A stretch of DNA of 57,747 nt from Domibacillus antri (GCF_001936625.1 NZ_MSDU01000031.1:1-57747), one strand, 5' to 3'. Shown: positions 1 to 8,777, numbered from the stretch's first letter. The notes: generated by a model not told the origin, from the sequence alone. Numbers and translations are program-made.

Positions 1-20
1 GCGTCCAGTCCGGACCGCCA
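1..20 (+). tRNA. tRNA-Asp, 3' fragment
   Basis: The first 20 bases match the 3' T-arm/acceptor part of a Bacillus tRNA-Asp (GTCCGGACCGCCA end), which normally precedes tRNA-Phe in Bacillus tRNA operons. The 5' part lies outside the window. Bases 1-8 depart from the usual T-loop, probably edge-of-contig errors. Confidence 0.6.
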
Positions 21-29
21 TTTTATGAT

Positions 30-105
30 GGCTCACTAGCTCAGTTGGTCGAGCAAAGCACTTAAACTCCTTGGGTCGGCGGTTCGCTCCCGTCCTGAGC
101 CACCA
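30..105 (+). tRNA. tRNA-Phe-like gene with anomalous bases
   Basis: The cloverleaf is recognisable: acceptor GGCTCAC/CTGAGCC, D-arm GCTC/GAGC, encoded CCA. Overall it matches Bacillus tRNA-Phe. The loop CTTAAAC would give anticodon TAA instead of GAA, and there are C-C mismatches at the base of the acceptor and in the anticodon stem. A UAA (Leu) tRNA should have a long variable arm, which is absent. Sequence errors near the contig end or a decaying gene are the simplest explanations. Confidence 0.6.
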
Positions 106-121
106 TTCATCAAACCGCTAT

Positions 122-195
122 GCGGGTGTAGTTTAATGGTAAAACCTCAGCCTTCCAAGCTGATGTCGTGGGTTCGATTCCCATCACCCGCTCCA
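122..195 (+). tRNA. tRNA-Gly(TCC)
   Basis: Acceptor GCGGGTG pairs with CACCCGC; anticodon loop CTTCCAA gives TCC. CCA is encoded. Confidence 0.93.
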
Positions 196-206
196 TTATA
201 CATAAT

Positions 207-280
<74 letters not shown>

Positions 281-308
281 TTTTTTATTTAATTTACTAT
301 CTTAAGAC

Positions 309-392
309 GGAGGGGTAGCGAAGTGGCTAAACGCGGCGGACTGTAAATCCGCTCCTTCGGGTTCGGCAGTTCGAATCTGCCCCCCTCCACCA
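309..392 (+). tRNA. tRNA-Tyr(GTA)
   Basis: Class II tRNA with a long variable arm. Acceptor GGAGGGG/CCCCTCC, loop CTGTAAA gives GTA, CCA encoded. Confidence 0.93.
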
Positions 393-398
393 TTTTAA

Positions 399-472
399 AG
401 GGGCATAGTTTAACGGTAGAACAGAGGTCTCCAAAACCTCCGGTGTGGGTTCGATTCCTACTGCCCCTGCCA
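399..472 (+). tRNA. tRNA-Trp(CCA)
   Basis: Acceptor AGGGGCA/TGCCCCT, anticodon loop CTCCAAA gives CCA, 3' CCA encoded. Confidence 0.93.
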
Positions 473-490
473 ATTGAATAATGCTATAAT

Positions 491-567
491 GGCGGTCGTG
501 GCGAAGTGGTTAACGCATCGGATTGTGGCTCCGACACTCGTGGGTTCGATTCCCATCGATCGCCCCA
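491..567 (+). tRNA. tRNA-His(GTG)
   Basis: Acceptor GGCGGTC pairs with GATCGCC; loop TTGTGGC gives GTG, CCA encoded. The extra 5' G typical of tRNA-His is present. Confidence 0.93.
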
Positions 568-584
568 TATTTCTTAAAAAAGAT

Positions 585-659
585 TGGGCTATAGCCAAGC
601 GGTAAGGCAACGGACTTTGACTCCGTCATGCGTTGGTTCGAATCCAACTAGCCCAGCCA
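585..659 (+). tRNA. tRNA-Gln(TTG)
   Basis: Acceptor TGGGCTA/TAGCCCA, anticodon loop CTTTGAC gives TTG, CCA encoded. Confidence 0.93.
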
Positions 660-667
660 CTTATCTT

Positions 668-749
668 GCGGGTGTGGCGGAATTGGCAGACGCACCAGAC
701 TTAGGATCTGGCGCCGCAAGGCGTGGGGGTTCAAGTCCCTTCACCCGCA
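668..749 (+). tRNA. tRNA-Leu(TAG)
   Basis: Class II tRNA. Acceptor GCGGGTG/CACCCGC, loop CTTAGGA gives TAG, long variable arm, no encoded CCA. Confidence 0.92.
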
Positions 750-819
750 TTTTTTAGTTTTATACCAAGAACGGTCACATCCTGTGTCAAATACAGAAGC
801 GAGAACATCGTGTTCAAAT

Positions 820-894
820 GCGGAAGTAGTTCAGTGGTAGAACATCACCTTGCCAAGGTGGGGGTCGCGGGTTCGAATCCCGTCTTCCGCTCCA
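820..894 (+). tRNA. tRNA-Gly(GCC)
   Basis: Acceptor GCGGAAG/CTTCCGC, loop TTGCCAA gives GCC, CCA encoded. Confidence 0.93.
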
Positions 895-906
895 TGATAA
901 ATCAAC

Positions 907-990
907 GCCGGCGTGGCGGAATTGGCAGACGCGCTGGACTCAAAATCCAGTTCCTTCACGGGAGTGCCGGTTCGACCCCGGCCGCCGGTA
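907..990 (+). tRNA. tRNA-Leu(CAA)
   Basis: Class II tRNA. Acceptor GCCGGCG/CGCCGGT with a terminal G-T pair, loop CTCAAAA gives CAA, no encoded CCA. Last tRNA of the cluster. Confidence 0.92.
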
Positions 991-1010
991 TCTTAAAACA
1001 TGTGCTTATT

Positions 1011-1059
1011 AAAAGAAGCGTTCACCTAGTTTAACAGACTAAGTGAACGCTTCTTTTTT
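1011..1059 (+). terminator. terminator of the tRNA operon
   Basis: Long hairpin (AAGAAGCGTTCAC pairing with GTGAACGCTTCTT) followed by a T-run, 20 bases after the last tRNA. Confidence 0.9.
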
Positions 1060-1447
1060 ATAAAGAAAAAACTCGAGATTCCTGCTCTTGTTTAAATATA
1101 GGTGTTATTTCACAGCCAAAACCTTCTTAGTGACATACCTAGCATGGATGATTCGCGTACTCTTATATTGCAAAGAGTCCTCTCATTGATTTTAACTGCG
1201 TTTTTAGTTACATTTGTTTTCAAGACGGCTGCTGATTTCCTGTGCCTATTCAAGTAATTGTTTGGCCTTTAGACAGATGCACGATCTCGACAAACTGATC
1301 CCTGTCTGCTTGGAGGCATCCCCAATGTTAAAATTAGTAAGAGAAAGATCCAACGCAGTGCTGTTGGCAGGGTAATATTGGAAAAAACATCGATGAATAC
1401 AATTGGAAAAGGGTGGTGAAGAATAAGGAAGAAGGGATACGCCGGAA
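1060..1447. other. intergenic stretch, no supported gene
   Basis: About 390 bases between the tRNA terminator and the repeat copy upstream of the alpha-glucosidase. Short open frames on both strands lack ribosome sites and recognisable family signatures. I see nothing further here. Confidence 0.5.
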
Positions 1448-1541
1448 GTTATAAACGGCAGAATCCGACTCCAAATCGGAAAATTAAACCAACGAAATGA
1501 ACAAGGAGATGTCTCGATGAATGTTTCGGACATCTCCTTCT
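1448..1541 (+). repeat. dispersed element, degenerate copy A, ending in a hairpin
   Basis: The right end is a hairpin (AAGGAGATGTC pairing with GACATCTCCTT) whose first 19 bases, AAGGAGATGTCTCGATGAA, recur exactly in reverse orientation at 7409-7447. A related but diverged end lies at 13577-13616. The left boundary is vague. It looks like a decayed short mobile element or a dispersed terminator. Confidence 0.35.
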
Positions 1542-1687
1542 TCTATAAATGTCGTATGACCCGGAATCATATGAAACGCCTTTATTGTTTGGAAGAATTA
1601 TCGTCTTGCTGCTAAAAATTCTTTTTCCGGCATACCGTGTTAAAATACTCATATGCAATCATCCAATAGAGGAGTGAGGTTGTTGAA

Positions 1688-3355
1688 ATGAAAAAAGTAT
1701 GGTGGAAAGAAGCGGTGGCGTATCAAATTTATCCGCGCAGCTTTATGGATTCAAACGGTGATGGGATCGGGGATATTCAAGGGATTATTTCTAAGCTTGA
1801 TTATTTAAAAGATCTCGGCATTGATGTGATTTGGATTTGTCCGATGTTTGAATCGCCGAATGACGATAATGGCTATGATATCAGTGACTATAAAAAAGTG
1901 ATGGATGAATTTGGAACGATGTCCGATTTTGATGAGCTGTTAAAAGAAGTCCATGAGCGGGATATGAAGCTTATTCTTGACCTTGTCATCAACCATACGA
2001 GCGATGAGCATCCGTGGTTTATGGAATCCCGTTCGTCGAAAGACAATCCGAAGCGTGATTGGTACATTTGGCGGGATGGGAAAAATGGTGCGGAGCCAAA
2101 CAACTGGGAAAGTATTTTTGGCGGCTCCGCGTGGGAGTATGATCCGCTGACCGAACAATATTTCCTTCATCTTTTTTCAAAAAAACAGCCCGATTTGAAC
2201 TGGGAAAATGCTGAAGTTCGTCAAGCGTTGTATGAAACCGTTACGTGGTGGCTGGATAAAGGCATAGACGGATTTCGTGTCGACGCGATCAGCCATATTA
2301 AGAAAATTGACGGCTTAATTGACATGCCGAATCCAAATGAACTGCAATATGTGCCGTCATTTGACCATCACATGAACGTGAAAGGCATTCAGCCGCTTTT
2401 ACAGGAATTGAAAGAAGAAACATTTGCGAAGTATGACATTATGACCGTCGGTGAAGCCAACGGTGTCACGGCAGAGGATGTCGAAGAATGGGTAGATGAG
2501 GAAAAAGGAAAGTTCAATATGATTTTCCAATTTGAGCATTTAGAGCTTTGGAATTCCGAATCGAAAACAGGTCTAGATATTCAAGGCTACAAAAGGGTCA
2601 TGACGAAATGGCAAAAAGCGCTTGAAGGAAAAGGCTGGAATGCGCTCTTTATTGAAAATCATGATAAAGCCCGCGTTGTGTCGACTTGGGGCAATGATAA
2701 AGAATATTGGTGTGAAAGTGCGACGGCATTTGCGGCGGTATACTTCCTTATGCAGGGGACACCGTTTATTTATCAAGGACAGGAAATCGGTATGACAAAT
2801 GTGAAGTATGATTCGATTGATGACTATAACGACGTAAGAACGGTCAATATGTACCGTCTTGGAATTGGAGCGGGGATTCATCACGAAGAAATGATGGAAA
2901 TAATTTGGAATTCTAGCCGTGATAACTCACGTACACCCATGCAATGGTCGGCGGGAAACAACGCTGGATTCACAACCGGGACGCCGTGGCTGAAAATAAA
3001 TAAGAACTATAAAAAAATTAATGTCGAAGCACAGGTTCAAGAGGAAAGCTCGATTCTTCATTTTTATAAAAAAATGATTCAGCTTAAAAAACAGAACGAG
3101 ATTTTCACATACGGTACGTACGATATGTTATTAGAAAAGGACACGCGTGTTTTTGCTTATACGCGTACGTTCAATGAAGAAAAAATCATCGTTATCGCGA
3201 ACTTGTCCTGCCAGCCGGCACCCGTTCAAAAGATGGACGGCGTGTCCTATGAGTATGTACGTTTAATGTTGAACAACTATAAGGTGCCTGAAGAAAATCC
3301 GCCAGGTGAACTCATATTGAATCCATACGAAACGAGAGTATATAAGCTGTCTTAA
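1688..3355 (+). CDS. malL: alpha-glucosidase, GH13 (oligo-1,6-glucosidase/maltase type)
   Basis: Cytoplasmic GH13 hydrolase of 555 residues, the usual family length. It removes terminal glucose from maltose- or isomaltose-type oligosaccharides. Visible are the conserved region around D98-H103 (DLVINHTSD), the nucleophile D199 in GFRVDAI, the acid/base E256 in VGEANG and the stabilising H325-D326 in ENHDKAR. The residue after the nucleophile is Ala200. In this family Val at that place goes with alpha-1,6 preference and Ala with alpha-1,4, so maltose-type substrates are likely (inference). The ATG has a GGAGTGAGG ribosome site 8 bases upstream. It appears monocistronic, with its own terminator; no PTS or sugar transporter lies beside it. 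Confidence 0.93.
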   Translation: MKKVWWKEAVAYQIYPRSFMDSNGDGIGDIQGIISKLDYLKDLGIDVIWICPMFESPNDDNGYDISDYKKVMDEFGTMSDFDELLKEVHERDMKLILDLVINHTSDEHPWFMESRSSKDNPKRDWYIWRDGKNGAEPNNWESIFGGSAWEYDPLTEQYFLHLFSKKQPDLNWENAEVRQALYETVTWWLDKGIDGFRVDAISHIKKIDGLIDMPNPNELQYVPSFDHHMNVKGIQPLLQELKEETFAKYDIMTVGEANGVTAEDVEEWVDEEKGKFNMIFQFEHLELWNSESKTGLDIQGYKRVMTKWQKALEGKGWNALFIENHDKARVVSTWGNDKEYWCESATAFAAVYFLMQGTPFIYQGQEIGMTNVKYDSIDDYNDVRTVNMYRLGIGAGIHHEEMMEIIWNSSRDNSRTPMQWSAGNNAGFTTGTPWLKINKNYKKINVEAQVQEESSILHFYKKMIQLKKQNEIFTYGTYDMLLEKDTRVFAYTRTFNEEKIIVIANLSCQPAPVQKMDGVSYEYVRLMLNNYKVPEENPPGELILNPYETRVYKLS

Positions 3356-3356
3356 C

Positions 3357-3396
3357 AAAAGAGCCGCCCTGAAAGTCAATGGGCCGCTCTTTTTTA
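3357..3396 (+). terminator. terminator after alpha-glucosidase
   Basis: AAAAGAGC-GCCC hairpin with GGGC-GCTCTTTTTT and a T-run right after the stop codon. Confidence 0.9.
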
Positions 3397-3448
3397 TTTT
3401 TAAACGTCAGGATAAGCGCTGACAGAAGGAACGGGCGAATGAAGCAGT

Positions 3449-3475
3449 ACACTCTCCCTCTTCATGCATATAATT
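3449..3475 (+). promoter_or_regulatory. possible SigK-type promoter before the coat genes
   Basis: AC (3449-3450) followed after 16 bases by CATATAATT (3467-3475) resembles the mother-cell SigK pattern AC-N16-CATANNNT, about 35 bases before the first coat gene. Short, so chance is possible. Confidence 0.3.
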
Positions 3476-3509
3476 ACAATGACTTTCTAAAACAGGAGGA
3501 GAGAAACGA

Positions 3510-4031
3510 ATGAATAAAGAAATACTGAGTTCTTTAGTCGGCAAAACAGTAAAGGTAAACCGCGGCGGCCATGATTCCAGAGTCGGACAGCTGCTGGCAG
3601 TGGAGGAAGATTATTTTGTATTGCTCACTAAAGAAGACGGTGTTCTTTATTATAAAGGCCACCATGTCAAGAGTTTGACGGACAATACGAAAAAAGGACT
3701 CGAGTTCGATCTTGTCATCCCGGAGGATTTTGAATATACACAGGGTCAAACCTTTAAAGATGTACTGCATAGTTTGAAATATCACTGGGTCACGATCAAT
3801 CGTGGCGGACATGAAAAGTATGAAGGGGTAATGGACGAAATTACTGACGAATATATTACCATTGTTTATAACGAAGAGGTCATTCGCGTGGCGATGTTCC
3901 ATATACGCAATATCAGCTATGACATGAAAGTGGAAGGTCCTAACGAAGAAAAAGAGGAAACAGAGGAGAAGAATGAAGAGAAAAATAAAAAAGACAAAGA
4001 TGGCGGCAAAACGGAAGAAGCAAGCGAGTAA
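3510..4031 (+). CDS. CotB-like spore coat protein, short acidic form
   Basis: 173 residues. It carries two repeats of the domain seen in Bacillus CotB: residues 5-60 (VGKTVKVNRGGHDSRVG) and 80-140 (KYHWVTINRGGHEKYEG, ending VAMFHIRNISYD). CotB is an outer spore-coat protein with the same NRGG and FHIKSI signatures. The C-terminal 35 residues are nearly all Glu, Lys and Asp, where CotB has a Ser/Lys tail. Strong AGGAGGAG ribosome site. First of three consecutive CotB-like genes, probably made late in the mother cell. Confidence 0.75.
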   Translation: MNKEILSSLVGKTVKVNRGGHDSRVGQLLAVEEDYFVLLTKEDGVLYYKGHHVKSLTDNTKKGLEFDLVIPEDFEYTQGQTFKDVLHSLKYHWVTINRGGHEKYEGVMDEITDEYITIVYNEEVIRVAMFHIRNISYDMKVEGPNEEKEETEEKNEEKNKKDKDGGKTEEASE

Positions 4032-4175
4032 TTATTGTCCGTTATTTTCAGTATGAAGTGCCAAGAAGCCACTTTTGAATGAGAGATAGAGACGATTTTG
4101 TTTCCTTTTCTCCGATTCAATAAAGGTGGCTCTTGCCATTTAGAAAAAAAGGATAAACATGTGAGGGGGTTAGAC

Positions 4176-5288
4176 ATGTCCGGCCCTTATTTTTCAGAGA
4201 CACTTACAGCACTTATCGGTTATTCGATCGGTGTTTTTTCCGGCGACGGCATCATCCTGAAAGGCAGTCTGGTTGATGTCAAACAGGATTATCTGATTTT
4301 ACAGAATGAAAAAGGAGACTATTTTTATCATCACCTTGATCAAATTAAATCCGTTTCGAAAAATGCAAAAGACAGACAAACAAAGAAAATCACCCGTGAC
4401 TTTTTGCGTGCGGAGAATTTACATGACATCTTGGAACAGTGTAAGTACAGCTGGGTCACGATTAACTGTCATAACGATCAAATGCTGACAGGGTTTCTCA
4501 GCAGTGTTTTTGAAGATCATCTCATTTTAATAAGCGGCGAAGAAACGATTATTATGCAAACAGCCTATATCAACAATATTTTTCAGGGATTTTATGAACG
4601 AACGGATTCCGATGCAGCAAATAATTCGCATGAAAATAAGGAAGCCGCAGACAATGAAACAGAAGATACAAAGGAATTAAATGAAAAAAAAGAACGTTCA
4701 GCCAGCCAGCAAGACGAGGAAAAAGACGTTCAAAATGAGGATCATGAAGAGAAAGAAGAGGAAGGTAAGGAGGAATGGGAAGCTTCATCTGAAAAAAAGG
4801 AAGAAAGAACGGAAGAGAAGTGTGCCGTAACAGCGGACGTTTCTCCAGCGAACAAAACCATCAGGATGAAAAAAGAGACCCCGTTTGATTTCAAGCTGTC
4901 GGGCAGAAAGCTGCGGCTGAACATCACGAAAGGCAAAAAAACGGCAGCCTCGGATTCTAAACCTTCCCATACAGATGATAAAAAGACACAGAGCCGTTCA
5001 GCGGACTTATCTCCAGAAAAGGATGCCTGCGTTCAAAAAAGCCGTCCGGTTAAAAAAATGAAAATCAATAAAAAAGACAGAAGCCCGCAGACGGAAGAAA
5101 AACAAAGTGCCGCTCCAACAGTCTTACAGATAACGGAAAACATACATGGTTTTTTACAACCGTTGTTGACTCAGGAAGAAAAGGAAAGGATTCTCGAAGC
5201 TCAATATTATTCCTTAATGAAACAGGCGGAAAAAGATTACATGAAGCTGCGCAAGAAAAGACTGAACCGGGAAAAAATGAAGAAATAA
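4176..5288 (+). CDS. CotB-like spore coat protein with long charged tail
   Basis: 370 residues from the ATG at 4176, chosen because GAGGGGG lies 6 bases upstream; a longer frame from 4098 has no ribosome site. Residues 1-145 hold two CotB-type repeats (IGYSIGVFSGDGIILKG; KYSWVTINCHNDQMLTG). Residues 145-310 are low-complexity, first Glu-rich then Lys/Ser-rich. The C-terminal 60 residues are a predicted helical, basic segment. CotB homology is clear in the first part; the tail is lineage specific. Probably a structural spore-coat component assembled with the flanking paralogues. Confidence 0.7.
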   Translation: MSGPYFSETLTALIGYSIGVFSGDGIILKGSLVDVKQDYLILQNEKGDYFYHHLDQIKSVSKNAKDRQTKKITRDFLRAENLHDILEQCKYSWVTINCHNDQMLTGFLSSVFEDHLILISGEETIIMQTAYINNIFQGFYERTDSDAANNSHENKEAADNETEDTKELNEKKERSASQQDEEKDVQNEDHEEKEEEGKEEWEASSEKKEERTEEKCAVTADVSPANKTIRMKKETPFDFKLSGRKLRLNITKGKKTAASDSKPSHTDDKKTQSRSADLSPEKDACVQKSRPVKKMKINKKDRSPQTEEKQSAAPTVLQITENIHGFLQPLLTQEEKERILEAQYYSLMKQAEKDYMKLRKKRLNREKMKK

Positions 5289-5377
5289 AGGACTGTTCTT
5301 TTTTTAAATTGGTGCAGGAAGCTGTTTTACTTTAAATTATGGATCTTGGGCTTTATTTTAAGAGGGGAGGTAAGCTG

Positions 5378-6052
5378 ATGAAACGCCTAAAAGAGTATGT
5401 TGGCGAGCCCATTCACCTGGATCTTACCGGAAAAAGAGAAGTGTCGGGAATTTTGATTGACTTTGGCAGCGATGTGCTGGTTCTTTGTAAACAAAACGAA
5501 TTTCTTTATCTTCCATTATTTCATGTTCGGGAAATACGGCTTTTATCAAAAGAAGAAGCAGATTTCCTTACGCCGCCTGAAACGACGGACACACTGCCGC
5601 TTGCTGATAAGTTATCATTAAAAGAAGTACTGCAGACCGCCTCAAAAGGGAGCTTTGTTGAATTAAATATGACAGCCGGCCAGCCTGTCCACGGCTCTAT
5701 AACCAATGTTATGGATGATTATGTCGTCTTTTTTTCGCCTGTTTATCAAATGATGCTGATGCCTATTCAGCATATAAAATGGCTGATTCCTTATCCGGCT
5801 TCTTCCCGTCCTTATGGATTTGATCACTCCCTGAGTTTAGTGTCGTCTTCTGCCCCTAAAGTGTACGCGGCCACTTTTGCCGATCAGATCGAAAATGTAA
5901 AAGGATCCTTCATTACGCTTAATATTGGGGAAAAAGAGTGTATTAGCGGAAAATTTCTCCATAAAGACGCACACTTTATTACGTTGATGACAGTGAAAGA
6001 ACAGAAAATCCATCTAAATATAAACCATGTTAAAACAGTTGCTTTACTATAA
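5378..6052 (+). CDS. CotB-like spore coat protein, third paralogue
   Basis: 224 residues from the ATG at 5378, which follows AGGGGAGG by about 10 bases; an in-frame ATG at 5339 lacks a ribosome site. It contains three Sm-like repeats of CotB type: residues 5-55 (VGEPIHLDLTGKREVSG), 85-135 (GSFVELNMTAGQPVHG) and 170-224 (GSFITLNIGEKECISG). It has no charged tail, unlike the two upstream genes. Likely a spore-coat protein made with them. The 90-base gap from the previous gene shows no terminator. Confidence 0.65.
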   Translation: MKRLKEYVGEPIHLDLTGKREVSGILIDFGSDVLVLCKQNEFLYLPLFHVREIRLLSKEEADFLTPPETTDTLPLADKLSLKEVLQTASKGSFVELNMTAGQPVHGSITNVMDDYVVFFSPVYQMMLMPIQHIKWLIPYPASSRPYGFDHSLSLVSSSAPKVYAATFADQIENVKGSFITLNIGEKECISGKFLHKDAHFITLMTVKEQKIHLNINHVKTVALL

Positions 6053-6221
6053 AGCGGAGTGAACCGGTGCGTTTTTTGAACGTATTTTTTATGACAGAGG
6101 AATCGGATGCAGCGTGACGGAAACAACACCGCCAGACTGCATCCCGCCATTCCCCTTGAGTAGACTCTCTTATAAGGAAAAGCTTTTTCCTGTATGATAG
6201 AGAGGGTAAGGGGGCATGTAA

Positions 6222-7403
6222 ATGAGAAAAGGAAGAAGATCGACAAAAAACGTTGTGTTTATATGTACAGCTTTATTTATGGTCGGTGTGGCGGGAAGCC
6301 GGCCGCTCATCCCTCTTTATGCAAATGATTTAGGTGCGGGCCATGCGGAAATTGGACTAATTGTGGCGTTGTTTTCTGTTTTGCCGCTCTTTTTATCCAT
6401 TAAAACAGGAAGGGTGATTGATTGGATTGGAATAAAAAGTCCGTTAATAGCCAGTATTGGTCTTGGCGCATTGTCCATGATCGTGCTTGCTTTTTATGGA
6501 ACGCTTGCCGGTGTTTATCTTTCGCAGGTGTTAGCCGGTTTTTCGCAATTAGTTTTTGTTTTATCCATGCAGGCGTATTCCGGCCAATTTTCGAAAAGCA
6601 AATTAAGGGAATATTTTATCGCAGTTTTTAGTATTGCGGTTGCGGCAGGAAGTTTCGCCGGTCCATTAGCAGCCGGATTTTTATCGGATTCGTTTAGTTA
6701 TGGAACCGCTTTTTTAACGCTTGGCCTTGTTTTGGCGGGCATGCTTCCGTTGTCGTTGTTCTTTAGCAGTGAAAAAGACAAAGAAGCTGATGAGGCACCG
6801 AAAAAGAAAGAAGGAAATGCCTTTCAATTGCTGCGCATGTCGGATTTGCGCAAAGCTGTGCTGGTCAGTTCTATAGGACTGCTGGCGAAAGATACATACA
6901 TCGCTTTTTTCCCGCTGCTTGCAGCTGACAAAGGTCTATCGGCGTCTATGATCGGGGTTATTGTCGCCTTGAACGCTGGAGCCGGCATGTTTATACGGAC
7001 CTTTCTGCCATGGATTTCGCAGCATTTGAAACGAGACCGGATTATTACCATTTCTATTCTTATCGCCGGTTTGATGTACATGCTTAATCCGGTATCCGAT
7101 CATCTGATCTGGCTAAGCGCATTGTCATTGATCCTTGGCTTTTGCACAGGCATTTGTCAGCCGCTCACCATTTTTGCGACGATCATTGCGCTGCCAAAAG
7201 AACGTGTGGCGGAAGGTCTCGGGCTTCGTTTAACGTTTAATAAATTAACACAAATTTTAGGACCGCTGTCACTCGGTTCTCTGTCCGGTGCAGTGGGCAT
7301 GTCCGGCGTTTTTTACGCGTGCGGCGCGCTCATTATAGCAGGATCTGTTCATCCAGACCGGTATCTTTTCTTAATGAAAAAGAAAAAGGTAATTTCTCAT
7401 TAA
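6222..7403 (+). CDS. MFS transporter
   Basis: 393 residues with about 12 hydrophobic segments and the MFS pattern: the TM2-3 loop GRVIDWIGIKSP and a long charged central loop near residues 185-205 (SEKDKEADEAPKKKEG). The second-half segment around GFCTGICQPLTIFATIIALP resembles drug/sugar efflux families. Substrate unknown. Clear AAGGGGG ribosome site before the ATG. Single-gene unit with its own downstream hairpin. Confidence 0.85.
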   Translation: MRKGRRSTKNVVFICTALFMVGVAGSRPLIPLYANDLGAGHAEIGLIVALFSVLPLFLSIKTGRVIDWIGIKSPLIASIGLGALSMIVLAFYGTLAGVYLSQVLAGFSQLVFVLSMQAYSGQFSKSKLREYFIAVFSIAVAAGSFAGPLAAGFLSDSFSYGTAFLTLGLVLAGMLPLSLFFSSEKDKEADEAPKKKEGNAFQLLRMSDLRKAVLVSSIGLLAKDTYIAFFPLLAADKGLSASMIGVIVALNAGAGMFIRTFLPWISQHLKRDRIITISILIAGLMYMLNPVSDHLIWLSALSLILGFCTGICQPLTIFATIIALPKERVAEGLGLRLTFNKLTQILGPLSLGSLSGAVGMSGVFYACGALIIAGSVHPDRYLFLMKKKKVISH

Positions 7404-7408
7404 GAAAC

Positions 7409-7510
7409 AAAGGAGATATCCCACAACTTCATCGAGACATCTCCTTCTTATTTCCATCGCCGGATTCTTAGTGAATTCGGCCGTCCAACTGCAGTTTATT
7501 GGACAGCCTT
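7409..7510 (-). repeat. dispersed element, copy B; its hairpin end also terminates the MFS gene
   Basis: On the minus strand this begins with GGCTGTCCAATAA (near 7505) and ends with the hairpin AAGGAGATGTC...GATATCTCCTT (7409-7447). It has the same order of blocks as copy C (13451-13616) but is about 65 bases shorter internally. The hairpin sits between the convergent MFS and dehydrogenase genes and can act as a terminator for both. Confidence 0.45.
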
Positions 7511-7517
7511 TTGTCAG

Positions 7518-8660
7518 TTATGGTTTCAACACAAATTTAATGCATTCATCTTCATGATCATTAAACATTTTATACGATTCACTCGCTTGATCGAGCGGTA
7601 CTTTATGTGTAACAATTTCAGATGGGTCAAATTCACCGGCTGTGATTTTCTTAAATAATTCAGGCATATAATGGATGACCGGAGCCTGCCCCATTTTCAG
7701 GGTGATATTTCGTTCAAAAAAGCTGCCGAGCGGGAACATATTGTAAACGGAGCCGTATACACCGGTCAGCTGTACGGTCCCGAATTTGCGGACTGCTTTC
7801 GTGGCAATTTGAATCGCACTGAGTGTGCCGCCTTGCAGCTTCAGCTTTTGCTCAATCGCTTCAATCGCGGACTTTTTGCCATCCATTCCAACGCAGTCGA
7901 TCACGACGTCCGCACCACCGTTTGTGATTTCTTTTAAATGACTGCCCATATCTTTATATTCTGCAAAATTAAAGGTTTCAACGTTGTTCATTCTTTTTGC
8001 ATGCTGCAGGCGATACGGTAAATGATCGACGGCAATAACACGTTTCGCGCCTTTCATCCAAGCAAATTTTTGCGTCATTAAACCAATCGGTCCTGAACCA
8101 AGCACAATGACGGTGTCACCAGATTTTACGCCTGAATTCTCCACGCTCCAGTAAGCGGTTGGGAGCACGTCTGATAAAAACAAAAGAGATTCATCTTCGA
8201 GTTCACACGACTCCGGAATGACAAAGGGCATGAAGTTTCCATACGGTACGCGTAAAAATTCGGCCTGCCCTCCCGGAAAATTTCCATACCGCTCTGTGAA
8301 GCCGAAATAACCGCCTGTATCTAAATGGGGATTTGCATTCGAGTTGTCGCACTGGCTCTCTAAGTCGTGCTGACAGTAAAAACAGTGGCCGCAGGAAACG
8401 TTAAACGGCAATACAACCCTGTCGCCTTTTTTCACTTTTGTGACTTCCGAACCGACCTCTTCGACAATCCCCATTGGCTCGTGGCCGATGACATAATCTT
8501 CTTCTGCCGGCGGTAAAACACCTTGATAAATATGGAGATCGGAGCCGCAAATAGCCGTTGAGGTAATGCGGACGATAATGTCTTCCTTCTTTTGAATAGT
8601 CGGGTCAGCTACATTTTTCACTTGAATGTTTTTCGCCCCTTGGTACGTTACAGCTTTCAT
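7518..8660 (-). CDS. Zn-dependent alcohol/formaldehyde dehydrogenase family protein (AdhB type)
   Basis: 380 residues from the ATG at 8660, which has AGGAGGGTG 6-7 bases upstream; the in-frame GTG at 8666 is too close. MDR superfamily: catalytic zinc site C38-G-S-D with HE motif (VIGHEPMG), structural zinc cysteines in CGHCFYCQHDLESQC, Rossmann motif GSGPIG. It most resembles glutathione-independent formaldehyde dehydrogenase-like enzymes of Bacillus (AdhB). The setting beside hxlAB fits formaldehyde or other small-aldehyde detoxification, but general alcohol substrates cannot be excluded. Confidence 0.85.
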   Translation of the reverse strand: MKAVTYQGAKNIQVKNVADPTIQKKEDIIVRITSTAICGSDLHIYQGVLPPAEEDYVIGHEPMGIVEEVGSEVTKVKKGDRVVLPFNVSCGHCFYCQHDLESQCDNSNANPHLDTGGYFGFTERYGNFPGGQAEFLRVPYGNFMPFVIPESCELEDESLLFLSDVLPTAYWSVENSGVKSGDTVIVLGSGPIGLMTQKFAWMKGAKRVIAVDHLPYRLQHAKRMNNVETFNFAEYKDMGSHLKEITNGGADVVIDCVGMDGKKSAIEAIEQKLKLQGGTLSAIQIATKAVRKFGTVQLTGVYGSVYNMFPLGSFFERNITLKMGQAPVIHYMPELFKKITAGEFDPSEIVTHKVPLDQASESYKMFNDHEDECIKFVLKP

Positions 8661-8746
8661 GAACACCCTCCTAATTTTGGAATATTCTACTTTTCCCTTT
8701 TGAGACGGTAATTATTCCAAAAAAGGGTCAGTCTTTCTGCTCATTT

Positions 8747-8777
8747 TTGACTGATTAACTAATGAAGCCTCTATAAT
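8747..8777 (+). promoter_or_regulatory. possible SigA promoter without a following gene
   Basis: TTGACT (8747-8752) and TATAAT (8772-8777), spacing 19 bases (18 if the -35 is read one base later). No open frame with a ribosome site follows before the terminator at 8900-8941, so a 120-160 base non-coding transcript is possible. Weak evidence. Confidence 0.25.

Noticed and set aside
723-1034. 103-residue open frame over the last tRNAs
   Set aside because: It reads through tRNA-Gly and tRNA-Leu and the terminator; composition is an artefact of tRNA sequence.
1246-1658. Minus-strand frames of 95 and 69 codons before the alpha-glucosidase
   Set aside because: No ribosome site, no recognisable domain, and they cross the repeat hairpin.
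4098-4175. 26-codon N-terminal extension of the second coat gene
   Set aside because: No ribosome site before 4098, while a strong GAGGGGG precedes the ATG at 4176.
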